DNA of 64,000 nt from Tolypothrix bouteillei VB521301 (GCF_000760695.4 NZ_JHEG04000001.1:7092478-7156477); one strand, 5' to 3'. Numbered from the stretch's first letter, positions 18,742-27,705 are shown. The notes: generated from the letters alone by a model not told the origin. Translations and numbers: made by a program.

Positions 18742-18921
18742 GTGAACATACAAGAATTTGAATATCAATATCGAGTTACTATGGAGCAAACATTAAATGA
18801 ACTGCAAACAGCAATTTTGCTCTTAGAACAAGTGCAAAATAAAATTTCTCAGATTGGCAGTTCTGTACAAAATCTCAGTCAAAGCGTTGAAGAGTTTATT
18901 ACTGAGCAAAAGTCAGAGTAA
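18742..18921 (+). CDS. Small helical protein (59 aa)
   Basis: A short frame starting at GTG 18742, with ATG 18781 as an alternative giving 46 residues. The peptide is one continuous amphipathic, coiled-coil-like helix: FEYQYRVTMEQTLNELQTAI, then LEQVQNKISQIGSSVQNLSQ. Its regular heptads and acidic end (ITEQKSE) stand out from the random frames of the surrounding gap. The function is unknown. It is convergent with the response regulator gene 21 bases downstream. Confidence 0.5.
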   Translation: MNIQEFEYQYRVTMEQTLNELQTAILLLEQVQNKISQIGSSVQNLSQSVEEFITEQKSE

Positions 18922-18942
18922 AGATGAAACAAGCATATAAAT

Positions 18943-19365
18943 TTATAGACTTAGACAAGCAAATTCTTCTTGAATTTCTTGTATGAGAAGTGAAAGATTA
19001 ATAGGTTTAACAAAATAACGACGCGCTCCCAGTTTCATTGCTTTTTCGCAATCGGCTCGAAAAGCAAAAGCTGAAACTACGATAATAGGTATATTGACAA
19101 GCTGTGGTTGCTGCTGGATTTGTTCTAGCAGCGCATAACCATCAATATCTGGTAATTTTAAGTCTAATAAAATTAACTCTGGTCGAAATTCAGCTACGGT
19201 TGAAAAAAAATTAGAGGCTCCAGCCAAGCTTCTGACGTAATACCTGTGGTAGCTCAGATAATCACTCAGCAACATCCTATTAACGTCATTGTCTTCAATA
19301 AGTAAAATTCGTCGAGCTTGTTGAGATTGCCGTTTCTGCTTTGCATAAAATAACTTTGCCGCCAT
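18943..19365 (-). CDS. Single-domain response regulator (CheY-like)
   Basis: A 140-residue receiver domain with a basic N-terminal extension of about 17 residues. ILLIEDNDVNR supplies the acidic pocket, LILLDLKLPDIDGY the phosphorylated aspartate, VVSAFAF the Ser/Thr switch and YFVKPIN the conserved lysine. There is no output domain, so it probably acts by protein contact or in a phosphorelay. No kinase gene is adjacent. Confidence 0.88.
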   Translation of the reverse strand: MAAKLFYAKQKRQSQQARRILLIEDNDVNRMLLSDYLSYHRYYVRSLAGASNFFSTVAEFRPELILLDLKLPDIDGYALLEQIQQQPQLVNIPIIVVSAFAFRADCEKAMKLGARRYFVKPINLSLLIQEIQEEFACLSL

Positions 19366-19785
19366 TTCTACCTATCTTTTAGGTTATTAGCCAAGAATAA
19401 TTACCGAATTTTCAGATATTGAAGATCGTAATCTACGTATTCAAACGGATGACAAAATTTTTATTTATGTTACTCACTTAAAAATTCTAATTTTGAATCA
19501 AAAATAAAGATGATGTTGTTAGCATCATCTTATCATGGAAAATTCACAAAAGCATCAAGTTTTGGTGAACTTTTCTAAAAAAGTTTGTATATTTATGGTT
19601 GTTCTCTAAGTTCTTGGAATTACTTTATCGATCTACTTAATGTAAATAATCAATGCTTTAATCTAGTGCGATGATCGAGTAGAGGTGTAGAGAAATAGGG
19701 GAGACGGAAAAAATACGGAAAATCAAAAGGAGCATAATCGCTCCCCTATTTAATTCTTAGTTTGCAATCGCAATCTTGAGGATGA
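19366..19785. other. Gap with two hairpins
   Basis: 420 bases. AGATGATG at 19508-19515 pairs with CATCATCT at 19523-19530. Nearer the PEP-CTERM gene, GGAGC at 19729-19733 pairs with GCTCC at 19740-19744 and, read on the minus strand, is followed by four T residues, so it is a plausible terminator for that gene. No coding frame is seen. Confidence 0.5.
19725..19748 (-). terminator. Candidate terminator of the PEP-CTERM gene
   Basis: A 5-bp G/C-rich stem with a 6-base loop, read on the minus strand and ending in TTTT, about 40 bases past the stop codon at 19786. It is short, so confidence is modest. Confidence 0.45.
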
Positions 19786-20787
19786 TTACGCTTTTTTCAA
19801 CTTACGTTGTGTGGCAAACATTCCACCGACAACTAACATACCTAACATGACAGAAGGTTCTGGGGTGGATTTTACAGGGGGCTTACCTTGGATGCTCACT
19901 TCGTAGTTGCCGTTATGGGATTTAGTGCTATCATCGGAAACTAGACCAGAGTTTGTGGCATTGAAGCTGTACAGATAGTCCGTCTTTCCGTCATAGGTGT
20001 ACTTGACAATTTCACTGGCTTGGATAGGCGTACCTACTTTGTTTGGATCGCGCAAGCTATTGATAAGTGTTTGATCGACACCACTAAATAATAAAGAGGT
20101 AGCATCATAGTGACCTGCTAGACCAATCTTAATTAAACCGGTAGCATCTTGGTTGACGTAAGAGATATTGGGGTCACTAAATCTTGCAAGACCTGAGTCG
20201 GTATTAAACATACCCCAAGCAGCATTATATACACCACTGTATGTGTCGTATGCCAATTTTGCCTTAACGTATGCTTTGTAAGGAGTACTATTAATATATT
20301 GAGACTGTGACATACCCGCTGGCTTTGTCGGAGCCACTGGTGCTGACAAATTCAGAAGAGAGCCAAATCCATTTGCTCCTAACGCGCCATCAAACCATCT
20401 TTTAGCTAAAGTTACACCTTGAGCATCTTTGCTTTCCCAATCAGACTTTGTTAAGCTGCTCAGAGTTATGTCTCTACCACCAATTATCCCTTTTAACTCA
20501 GTATTCTTTGTAAAGTCAAAACCTGCTTTTTCACTGCTAGCTCTTAACTCCACGTTTCCTGTGGGGCTTGTAGCATCACCATCTAAAACTTTTGTAACAT
20601 TGCTAAGGTTGCTTGTAATTTGGGTTGTTTTACCGTCCTTAACACCGTAAACATAGTAGTCACTAGCAGCTGTTCCACCAATGCTAGCATTAGTTAGGCT
20701 TCCGGCTGATGCTGGGGAGGCGACGATCGCACTTACACCTGCAGCGATTGATGCACCAATCAAAAATTTGTTAATAAGCGTTTTCAT
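19786..20787 (-). CDS. PEP-CTERM sorting-domain protein
   Basis: A 333-residue exported protein. It has a signal peptide (cleavage after SPASA, residue 28), then a Ser/Thr/Asn-rich body, and a C-terminal PEP-CTERM tripartite tag: PEPS, a hydrophobic stretch (MLGMLVVGGMFA) and a basic tail (TQRKLKKA). Family knowledge: such tags are recognised by an exosortase and the proteins go to the cell surface or extracellular matrix. A GGAG ribosome binding site sits about 10 bases before the ATG. No exosortase gene is in the window. A second PEP-CTERM gene lies upstream. Confidence 0.85.
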   Translation of the reverse strand: MKTLINKFLIGASIAAGVSAIVASPASAGSLTNASIGGTAASDYYVYGVKDGKTTQITSNLSNVTKVLDGDATSPTGNVELRASSEKAGFDFTKNTELKGIIGGRDITLSSLTKSDWESKDAQGVTLAKRWFDGALGANGFGSLLNLSAPVAPTKPAGMSQSQYINSTPYKAYVKAKLAYDTYSGVYNAAWGMFNTDSGLARFSDPNISYVNQDATGLIKIGLAGHYDATSLLFSGVDQTLINSLRDPNKVGTPIQASEIVKYTYDGKTDYLYSFNATNSGLVSDDSTKSHNGNYEVSIQGKPPVKSTPEPSVMLGMLVVGGMFATQRKLKKA

Positions 20788-21308
20788 TGTTTGTCTCCAT
20801 CAGTTATAGGGTTGATTTTTATACACTACCCCGGTTTAAAGTTTGGCTGGCTTGACTACAGGTTAAAGTTTTCTTTACTACCGTCTTTTTTCCAAACACG
20901 ACAGTTTAGGTTGCCCTGGTCATCACCTACAGCACACATTTAGTCTACGAAACTGGGAGACTTAATAGGTTAAGTTACTGTAGAGTCTATATAAACTCTA
21001 GCTAAAAATATAACGTGTTTATTGGTTGTTAATTTACGTATATTTCCTTGGCTATTTACATTTAAATGTTCTTGATTTGACGAATACTGCTCCTGTACGG
21101 TATTTCAAGTGCTTTTACTACAGCTACCAGATTGAGATGAGACCTTACAGACACGCTACGTGCAAAGCACACGCTACGCTTGTCCGCAAGGGATAGACGC
21201 TATCACCACTAGTCTCACCAACTACTTTCTCTGGATTCACCGCAGAAGGCGATTGCGGAAACCACAAAACATTTTGGGAGATTTTTTTAATTTGGAAGTC
21301 CCTAAGTA
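20788..21308. other. Gap with leader and REP-like segment
   Basis: 520 bases between two PEP-CTERM genes. The 20788-21000 part is the likely long 5' leader of the downstream gene and includes short inverted repeats. About 21143-21200 is a REP-like palindromic segment (ACACGCTACG, CGCTTGTCCGCAAGGG) similar to interspersed elements elsewhere in the window. I could not match it to a known riboswitch. Confidence 0.45.
21143..21200. repeat. REP-like dispersed element
   Basis: It contains CACGCTACG and ACGCTACGCTTGTCCGCAAG, the kind of short G/C-rich palindromic repeat dispersed in cyanobacterial genomes. GCTACGCTTG recurs at 37493-37502. Confidence 0.55.
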
Positions 21309-21602
21309 CTAATTTTCTTCCTTGTCAAATTTGAAGTTTGAGTTGTTTTGCTCTCTTTTTATAAATTTGCGTTGAGTTGCAAACAAACCAAAGACTGTCA
21401 CTAGCCCCAGCAGTGCGGAAGGTTCCGGTACTCTTCTTCTCTGATTCTCGGCTCGATCGATCAACGGTACTAAAGTTGTGGTGTATGTAAATGTATATGG
21501 ATCGTTGACTTGAGCTTGTACCGAGGAGGTCGCAAGCCCGAAAAAGAATAATGTTATTGACGCGTAGCTAGCAAATTTTCTAATGCTGTTTGCCATACTC
21601 AT
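21309..21602 (-). CDS. Short PEP-CTERM protein
   Basis: A 97-residue protein when started at ATG 21602, which has an AAGGA ribosome binding site 9 bases upstream; a longer frame to 21647 lacks one. The signal peptide ends VQAQ. The body of the mature protein is only about 35 residues, followed by PEPSALLGLVTVFGLF and a basic tail extended by KREQNNSNFKFDKEEN. The tail after the basic cluster is longer than usual. The protein is little more than a sorting tag with a short passenger. Confidence 0.7.
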   Translation of the reverse strand: MSMANSIRKFASYASITLFFFGLATSSVQAQVNDPYTFTYTTTLVPLIDRAENQRRRVPEPSALLGLVTVFGLFATQRKFIKREQNNSNFKFDKEEN

Positions 21603-21803
21603 GTAAGTCGTTCCTTCTACTCTTCGTAAACAGGCTGCTGCAATCAAATGCTAATTGGGTGTTTAACAACTAGCATTCGACTCAGGTATGAAAGCAACAG
21701 ATTACTTAAGTAGTATTTCAGTAATTTAACTTGACTTCACGGAAAATAAGGAAGAGATTTCGTAAACTTATCATTAATTCCCAGTAAAGTCTTAATAAAT
21801 TTA

Positions 21804-23033
21804 CTACAGAAAATGAGAAATTCTTTGAACAGCAGTTTGTAAAACAGGTACATCATGCACCAAAGCAAAACGAACATACCCTTCTCCAGATTTACCAAAG
21901 CCCGCACCAGGTGCAACGGCTACTCCTGTTTTTTGCACTAATTGGGTACAAAACTCTACAGAATTTTTTCTCCAAGCTTCTGGTAACTTAGCCCAAATAT
22001 ACATAGTGGCATTGGGAGTAGGAACATCCCAACCAATTTGGTGTAAAGCACTGATAAAGCCATCGCGGCGTTTGCGAAAGGTTTCAACAGTTGCTTTGAC
22101 TCCAGTTTGAGGACCGGTCAGAGCTGCTATAGCACCATTCAAAATGCCTTGATACTGGTTAAAATCAATTGCAGCTTTTATTCGACGCAAAGCTCCGATT
22201 AATTCAGTATTACCAATAGCAAAACCAATACGGAAGCCGCCCATATTGTATGACTTGGAAAGGGTAAAAAATTCTATCGAAACGCTTTTGTCTGTGTCGG
22301 CTTGGAAAATTGATGGAGTTGGGGATTGGGTGGATAAGGGAGAGGGGGTAGACAAGGAAGAAGATTCTACCTTGTCTCCCTTGTCCTCATTCTCCTCAAA
22401 CACCAAATCTACGTAAGGGAAATCGTGAACCAAAACCAAGTTGTGCTGCTGACAGAATGCAACAGCTTCTTTAAAGAAAGACAGAGGTGCGATCGCCGTT
22501 GTGGGATTGTGAGGATAGCTCAACACCATGAGTCGTGACTGTTCCAAAACAGGAGTGGGAATATCCGCAAATACGGGTAAAAAACCGTTTTCTTCCCGCA
22601 ATGGCATTGTATAGATTTGACCGTTGGCGAGGTGAACGCCTCCCATATGTGATGGGTAACCCGGATCGAGCAGTAAGGCAAAATCTCCTGGGTTGAGAAC
22701 TGCTAAAGGAAAATGAGCTGTTCCTTCTTGGGAACCAATGAGGGGTAAGACTTCAGTTTCTGGATTGACGGGGATACCGAATCTTTGTTCGTACCAGTTT
22801 GCAGCTGCTTGGCGAAACTCTTGGGTTCCGCGAAAAAGCAAGTAGCCGTGAGTGCTTGGATCGTGTAGGGATTGGGTAATTGCTTGTATGATATGTGGTT
22901 CTGCTGGTAAGTCAGAAGACCCCAGTGATAAATCAATTAAGTGTTGTCCAGAAGCGAAAGCTTTTGCTTTTGCTCTGTCCATATCAGCAAATACATTAAA
23001 TTGTAAGGGTTGTAACCGTTTAGCAAATTCCAT
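21804..23033 (-). CDS. PLP-dependent class I/II aminotransferase
   Basis: A 409-residue fold-type I aminotransferase close to the LL-diaminopimelate/aspartate aminotransferase group. The N-terminal LSLGSSDLP and GYLLFRGTQEFRQA, the SYPHNPTTA substrate/PLP loop, and TLSKSYNMGGFRIGF with the Schiff-base lysine are all present. A Ser/Pro/Asp-rich insert of about 30 residues ([13 protein letters not shown] onward) follows VLVHDFPYVDLVF and precedes the lysine loop. The insert is absent from typical family members and is encoded by a low-complexity DNA element. The amino-acid substrate cannot be decided from sequence alone. Confidence 0.85.
   Translation of the reverse strand: MEFAKRLQPLQFNVFADMDRAKAKAFASGQHLIDLSLGSSDLPAEPHIIQAITQSLHDPSTHGYLLFRGTQEFRQAAANWYEQRFGIPVNPETEVLPLIGSQEGTAHFPLAVLNPGDFALLLDPGYPSHMGGVHLANGQIYTMPLREENGFLPVFADIPTPVLEQSRLMVLSYPHNPTTAIAPLSFFKEAVAFCQQHNLVLVHDFPYVDLVFEENEDKGDKVESSSLSTPSPLSTQSPTPSIFQADTDKSVSIEFFTLSKSYNMGGFRIGFAIGNTELIGALRRIKAAIDFNQYQGILNGAIAALTGPQTGVKATVETFRKRRDGFISALHQIGWDVPTPNATMYIWAKLPEAWRKNSVEFCTQLVQKTGVAVAPGAGFGKSGEGYVRFALVHDVPVLQTAVQRISHFL
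22314..22398. repeat. In-frame low-complexity insert in the aminotransferase
   Basis: A plus-strand G-rich run is followed by the 22-base block at 22355-22376 shared exactly with uvrC, then by CTCCCTTGTCCTCATTCTCC. It encodes an Asp/Lys/Ser/Pro-rich loop between two conserved motifs. Confidence 0.75.
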
Positions 23034-23034
23034 A

Positions 23035-23136
23035 TTTGGTGAGTGATGAGTGGTTCATGGTTAGTGATTAGTGGTTGGTAGTTAGTGGTTAGTGGTTATG
23101 AATAGCTACTAACTACTAACTACTACTAACTACTAA
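23035..23136. repeat. TTAGTGG/CTAACTA array with inverted halves
   Basis: Left half: tandem TTAGTGG-like heptamers. Right half: tandem ACTAACT-like units, so the array can fold on itself. It fills the space between the thioredoxin stop and the aminotransferase start and overlaps the thioredoxin stop codon. Confidence 0.75.
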
Positions 23137-23468
23137 CTACTCACTAAGTGCTCATTTAAGATTTGCAGGAGCTTTTCTTTACCGATAACTCCTTCAATAG
23201 ATGTTAGCAATTTGTCTCCTTGAATTAACCGAAGTGCGGGGACGCCTTCTACTTGGTACTGCTTAACACTCTTTGGGTTTGGATCGACTTCTATTTTGAC
23301 GACTTTCAAGCGATCGCTATAAGTAGTAGCTGCTAAATTTATCAGTGGTGACATCAATTGACAAGGTCCGCACCAAGAAGCCCAAAAGTAAATCAATACC
23401 GGCTGTTCGGCTTGCAACACTTCAGTTTCAAATTCAGCATCAGTGATGGTTATAACACCCTTATTCAT
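23133..23468 (-). CDS. Thioredoxin
   Basis: A 111-residue thioredoxin from ATG 23468; the frame also allows ATG 23480. It has the canonical FWASWCGPCQLMSP active site and the cis-proline loop VEGVPALRLIQ. Only the two active-site cysteines are present. It is a general cytosolic dithiol reductase, one of several usual in cyanobacteria. It lies upstream of the aminotransferase on the same strand and is separated by a heptamer array, so co-transcription is uncertain. Confidence 0.92.
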   Translation of the reverse strand: MNKGVITITDAEFETEVLQAEQPVLIYFWASWCGPCQLMSPLINLAATTYSDRLKVVKIEVDPNPKSVKQYQVEGVPALRLIQGDKLLTSIEGVIGKEKLLQILNEHLVSS

Positions 23469-23652
23469 TGCTGTCTCCATCCAGTGGCATTGTTAAACGT
23501 TTGCACAAAAAATACTTTACCAAAATAGGGAATAGAGCATGGGGTATGAGGCATATTGAGAAATAATGGATAGCTCCTCACCTATCACCCCTTCAACGCA
23601 AAATCCCACAACCAACAGGCGTGGGACTCTCTCAAATAAATTTGACAAAATT

Positions 23653-24438
23653 TTACAAATTGTCTAACTGCTTGCGTAGCGAATCCAACTCAGCATCTAC
23701 AACCTCATTATTATTCCCAGTATTTGCATTGGGAGTTGTTGACTGTTGTGGGAGTGCTGGTTGAGCGGGTGAAGCACCAGGAAGGGTCATTTGTGCCTTC
23801 AGTGCTGCTAATTCATCATCAACATCGCTGCTGGCTTCTAATTTGGCAAACTGAGTTTCTAAATCAGCTCCAGCTAACTCAGCTGCTGACTGGGCGCGGG
23901 CTTCTTGCATCAAAACTTTTTCTTCCATACGCTCAAAAGCAGCCATTGCACTGCTGGTATTCATACCGCGCACCATGCCTTGGAGTTGTTCTTGAGCTTT
24001 GGCAGCAGTAATCCGTGCTTTGAGCATTTCTTTCTTGGTTTTTGCCTCAGAAATTTTGCTTTCTAGCTGGATTAGGTTACGCTTGAGTGACTCTACTTGG
24101 GCAGTTTGTTGCTCTAAGCTAGCTTTGAGTGCTCCTGACGATTCGTTAAAAGTCTTTTTCCGCTCGAGTGCTTGCCTTGCAAGGTTTTCATCACCTTTTT
24201 GCAAAGCAAGTTGGGCATTACGCTGCCACTTGTTCACTTCGTTTTGAGCATCATTATACTGCTTTTCAGTGCGTTTTTGGGCAGCAATAGCTTGAGCAAC
24301 GCCCTGGCGCAGCTGTACCAAGTCTTCCTGCATTTCTAGGATGGCTTGTTCCAGCATCTTTTCAGGGTCTTCTGCTTTACTCACCATGTCGTTGAGGTTG
24401 GCACTGACGACTCGCTTAATGCGATCGAATAATCCCAT
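23653..24438 (-). CDS. vipp1: VIPP1/IM30 membrane-remodelling protein
   Basis: A 261-residue ESCRT-III-like protein of the PspA/IM30 family. The N-terminal amphipathic helix (MGLFDRIKRVVSANLNDMV), the EDPEKMLEQAILEM motif and long coiled-coil helices are intact. It has the VIPP1-specific C-terminal extension, with a Pro/Gln/Asn linker and a final helix (VVDAELDSLRKQLDNL), which separates it from plain PspA. VIPP1 is needed for thylakoid membrane biogenesis and maintenance. A second family member lies directly upstream on the same strand. Confidence 0.93.
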   Translation of the reverse strand: MGLFDRIKRVVSANLNDMVSKAEDPEKMLEQAILEMQEDLVQLRQGVAQAIAAQKRTEKQYNDAQNEVNKWQRNAQLALQKGDENLARQALERKKTFNESSGALKASLEQQTAQVESLKRNLIQLESKISEAKTKKEMLKARITAAKAQEQLQGMVRGMNTSSAMAAFERMEEKVLMQEARAQSAAELAGADLETQFAKLEASSDVDDELAALKAQMTLPGASPAQPALPQQSTTPNANTGNNNEVVDAELDSLRKQLDNL

Positions 24439-24769
24439 AACTTCCTTGTTCCTATGAGTGATTTACGCGCTTGGTTGGGCTGGTATGCTTTTTTAACTAA
24501 TTTATAGCTACCTATTTCAATGTAATCTTTCCGGTTTAAATTGGTACCGCTCAACAAGCCCCTAATAATAAGGATATTCTTGAAATTCGGTCTTTGCCCA
24601 ATCTTTTACGTGTGGGGATTTCCGATATAAGAAGGTAGAAGGACGCAGGGAGGAGGCAGAGAGTTGTGCTCGCATTTAAAAAGGGAATTTAATAAAGTTC
24701 GCACTCTATAGATCTTACTATCTTTCACAGCTGCCCTCTGCCCTCTGCCCCATCGGCTCTTTCTTCGAG
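24439..24769. other. Spacer between vipp1 and pspA paralogue
   Basis: 331 bases. It includes a run of CCCTCTG heptamers (about 24731-24750), with GGCAGAG-type sequence at 24653-24661 that can pair with it. No coding frame is seen. It presumably holds the vipp1 promoter. Confidence 0.5.
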
Positions 24770-25441
24770 TCATTTCCCTGAGTCATGAGAAAGTTGATTT
24801 TTCATGGCTTCTAGTTCCGCATCTACCTTATGACTTTCTTCTAAAGTAACAAACGCTGAATTTAGAGGGTCTGCTGCAGTTGCAGAAATAGTTTCAGCTT
24901 GAGCTTCTAGCTGTAAAACTTTTTCTTCCATCCGTTCAAAAGCTTTCATGCTTTTGGCGTTGGAAGTCATGCTTAACATTTCTTGAAGTTTATAGGAGGC
25001 TTCAGCCGAACGGGCGCGAGCAATATACAAATCTTTTTTATTCTTTGCTTCAGTCATTTTCATCTCTAGCGTCCGCATATCCTGTTTGAGCTGAACCACA
25101 ACAGCATTTTGCTGTTCCATCTGAGCTAACAGCGCTGTTGCGGTTTCCTGATAGAATTGGCGTTTTGTCAGCGCTTCCCTCGCTAAAGATTCATTCTCTT
25201 GTTGCAAAGCTAATTGAGCACGACGATACCATTCTTCTGCTGTGGATTGAGCGCTTGCTATCTGTCGTTCGGTACGTTTTTGGATAGCAATTGCTTGAGC
25301 CACCGCCTGTCGCAACTGGACTAAATTTGCCTGCATTTCCATCACGGTTTGCTCCAGAATCTTTTCTGGATCTTCCGCGTCCGCAACCAGACTGTTGAGG
25401 TTTGCACGAATCACCCGTAATATCCGGTTCATCAGTTCCAT
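24770..25441 (-). CDS. pspA: PspA-like paralogue of VIPP1
   Basis: A 223-residue PspA/IM30 family protein. It has the N-terminal amphipathic helix (MELMNRILRVIRANLNSLV) and EDPEKILEQTVMEM, then the same helical layout as VIPP1. It lacks the VIPP1 C-terminal extension, ending soon after DAELEAMKNQLS. This is the PspA form, associated with membrane-stress response. The gene pair probably arose by tandem duplication. No PspF/PspBC-type regulator is nearby. Confidence 0.85.
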   Translation of the reverse strand: MELMNRILRVIRANLNSLVADAEDPEKILEQTVMEMQANLVQLRQAVAQAIAIQKRTERQIASAQSTAEEWYRRAQLALQQENESLAREALTKRQFYQETATALLAQMEQQNAVVVQLKQDMRTLEMKMTEAKNKKDLYIARARSAEASYKLQEMLSMTSNAKSMKAFERMEEKVLQLEAQAETISATAADPLNSAFVTLEESHKVDAELEAMKNQLSHDSGK

Positions 25442-25591
25442 ATCAACTAACTTTTCCTTACTGGTCAGGTGGTCAAGTTATCAAATAGCGTTAAAACGTA
25501 ATACATCAGGGTGAATCGTAGTAAAACTGTATTCATAACCATCAGATTAATGACTCCGATTTATTACGAATTGCTTCGTTTTGCGGACTTC

Positions 25592-26986
25592 TCACTGATT
25601 CTCGATTCTGGCTTTAATACCTTTGCTTTGAAGTTGTTGCAGCAGAAGTTGTGCTTTTTCTTTGTTCTTGAGAGCCCCAAGATAAATAAATGCACCATCA
25701 TCTGACAAGTAAGCATCGGGAATAATTTTTCTTGCAGAGGCAAGAGCATTACTACCTTTATTATCCGTAATAACGTGATAAAGCCCATCTGCTGACGGTT
25801 TTATTTCCGAATTCGGCTTTGGTTTGACAGTTACTGGTTTTGGTTTTGGAGAGGCTGGGACTATTGGAGATGGTAGAGTCGCGGTGGTAGGTGGTAAGGT
25901 TTCCACTCTCTGTATTGGGGGATTGACGGGAAATGGTGGAGGAACTGGGTTGGGTGCGATCGCTTGAGGTACTGGTTTGGGTTTGGGTTTTAAACCAACA
26001 ACGTCGTTTGGATCTCTCACTTCTGGAAACTCTTGATTGGCAAGATTGGGATACTTACGTAGGGGTGTCAATGTTGGTTCGGGGATATTTGTAGCTGCTG
26101 ATTTTGCACTTCCTTCCAAAGTTTCTGTAGTTTGTTGTGTATCGTTTTTAAACAGTCCACCTAAATTTATTTGTGGCAAACTTTTGGGGTTAAAAATTAC
26201 GTAACCCAGTGTCATACTTGCTACTAATAATAATAACATTGAGCCTATACCCAATGGTGATAGCAAACTATCATTACCAGAACTTGGTTGCTTTTTCTCC
26301 TTAGATTGTTCTTCTGTTAAACTTCGCAAAAGTGCCTCAGAAGATTCTAAGTAGTCGTTTGGATGTGTTCGGCTATCATCATTGTTATTACCTACTGCTG
26401 CTATATTTGTGGGGCTTACCTGTTCTTTGAGATTTGTAGGAACTATGCTAACGGAACTAGATACGTTGGGGTTTTTTGTTTTAGCATGGTCAGCAGCGAG
26501 CGAGCTTTCAAGTTCCTCTATTGTTGAAGAAACTGATGCAGCCAAGCTCTGCAGTGTTTCTCGTTGCAATATATCTTCAGCTTTACTTGAGGAAGATACC
26601 TTCTGAAGAGGTTCTTCCACAAATGTAAGTGGCGTGTTGATGGTCGTAGCAGGAACAGCAATGTCCTCTTTCTCCATTCCTGTGGTTGCAGATGGAGTTG
26701 CTATCAAACCAAACTTCTCTAACTCATCTCCAAGATTATCTTCTGCTGGTAATTGAGATTGACCTACTGTCGTAGCAATGGCTGACAATGGTTGAGGTTG
26801 ACTGACCATCACTTTACCAACGTGGGTTTGGCTCAATGTTCTGTATCCTGTTTTTGAGCGTCTGTATCGGGTTAACTCTTGATCTAGTTGCACTTCTAGA
26901 CTAGCAAGGGCTGCTGCTAGTCCTGGCTTTAACCTATAGGGTTTGGAAGATTGAGCACCCGAATCTACTAAAGAGTTTTGACTCAT
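25592..26986 (-). CDS. Membrane protein with C-terminal SPOR-like domain
   Basis: A 464-residue protein. Residues 1 to about 235 are cytoplasmic, charged and low complexity. One membrane helix (SMLLLLVASMTLGYVIF) is near 245-265. A long Pro/Lys-rich periplasmic spacer follows (KPKPKPVPQ and PKPKPVTVKPKP). The last 70 residues have a SPOR-like beta-alpha pattern: GLYHVITDN, ARKIIPDAYLSDDGAFIYLGAL, KEKAQLLLQQLQSKGIKARI. SPOR domains bind denuded peptidoglycan and often sit at division sites. A cell-wall or division role is inferred from the domain only. Confidence 0.7.
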   Translation of the reverse strand: MSQNSLVDSGAQSSKPYRLKPGLAAALASLEVQLDQELTRYRRSKTGYRTLSQTHVGKVMVSQPQPLSAIATTVGQSQLPAEDNLGDELEKFGLIATPSATTGMEKEDIAVPATTINTPLTFVEEPLQKVSSSSKAEDILQRETLQSLAASVSSTIEELESSLAADHAKTKNPNVSSSVSIVPTNLKEQVSPTNIAAVGNNNDDSRTHPNDYLESSEALLRSLTEEQSKEKKQPSSGNDSLLSPLGIGSMLLLLVASMTLGYVIFNPKSLPQINLGGLFKNDTQQTTETLEGSAKSAATNIPEPTLTPLRKYPNLANQEFPEVRDPNDVVGLKPKPKPVPQAIAPNPVPPPFPVNPPIQRVETLPPTTATLPSPIVPASPKPKPVTVKPKPNSEIKPSADGLYHVITDNKGSNALASARKIIPDAYLSDDGAFIYLGALKNKEKAQLLLQQLQSKGIKARIENQ

Positions 26987-27162
26987 TGCCTGTCTGCCTC
27001 AATCCTAGACTTCCGTAATCACAATAGTTAGTGACCGATTATCCAAATTTTGGTTGCGGATCACTGTATTAATGGGTGACAAATTGAAAAATACAATTGT
27101 GCCAATCTTAGCGAAAATTATCTTATATATATAAGAATCCTATTTTTGCCAAGGTTGGCAGG

Positions 27163-27705
27163 ATGTCGTTGAAATCAATTAATAATATTTTAAGTGTTCT
27201 GGAAACACAATCTAAGTGGCAAGAACAACCATTTCAGCAATTACTCAAGTGTTGGTCTGAAATCGTAGGAGCCACTGTAGCCGCTCACACTCAACCAGTG
27301 TCCGTTCAACGTGGTGTGTTGCGAGTGGCAACTTCTAGTGCTGCTTGGTCGCAAAACTTAACTTTTGAGCGCAAGCGCTTGCTTTTAAAGTTGAACGAGC
27401 GGCTGTCTGTTTCTCTGATTGATATTCATTTTTCCACAGCAGGATGGCAACGCCCTCAAGATAAGTCAGCCAAAGAGCAAATTATTTCACTACGGGAACA
27501 CCCGAGTTATGTGGATGGCGCAGACTCTTGTTCCAAGTTAACTTCTCGTCCTTTCGATGCAAATGCTACCTTCGAGCACTGGGCTAAGAAGGTACAAGAG
27601 CGATCGCACGGCTTACCCCTTTGTCCTGCGTGTCAGTGTCCCACCCCCCTTGGCGAACTTCAGCGCTGGCAAGTTTGTTCTATTTGTGCTGCTAAGCAAT
27701 TCTAA
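27163..27705 (+). CDS. DciA-like (DUF721) replicative helicase-loader protein with zinc ribbon
   Basis: A 180-residue protein. Residues about 1-95 match DUF721/DciA: a helix with LLKCWSEIVGATVAAHTQPVSVQRGVLRVATSSAAWSQ in the usual order (W..IVG, HT.P, G.L.V...S.AW...L), then LLLKLNERL. DciA proteins are thought to load DnaB in bacteria without DnaC/DnaI. The C-terminus adds two Cys pairs (CPAC and CSIC) forming a zinc ribbon, a feature beyond the minimal domain. It is divergent from the SPOR-like gene. Confidence 0.75.
   Translation: MSLKSINNILSVLETQSKWQEQPFQQLLKCWSEIVGATVAAHTQPVSVQRGVLRVATSSAAWSQNLTFERKRLLLKLNERLSVSLIDIHFSTAGWQRPQDKSAKEQIISLREHPSYVDGADSCSKLTSRPFDANATFEHWAKKVQERSHGLPLCPACQCPTPLGELQRWQVCSICAAKQF

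Noticed and set aside
20860..20960. Possible riboswitch in the long leader of the PEP-CTERM gene
   Set aside because: Short inverted repeats are present, but no known aptamer core could be recognised.
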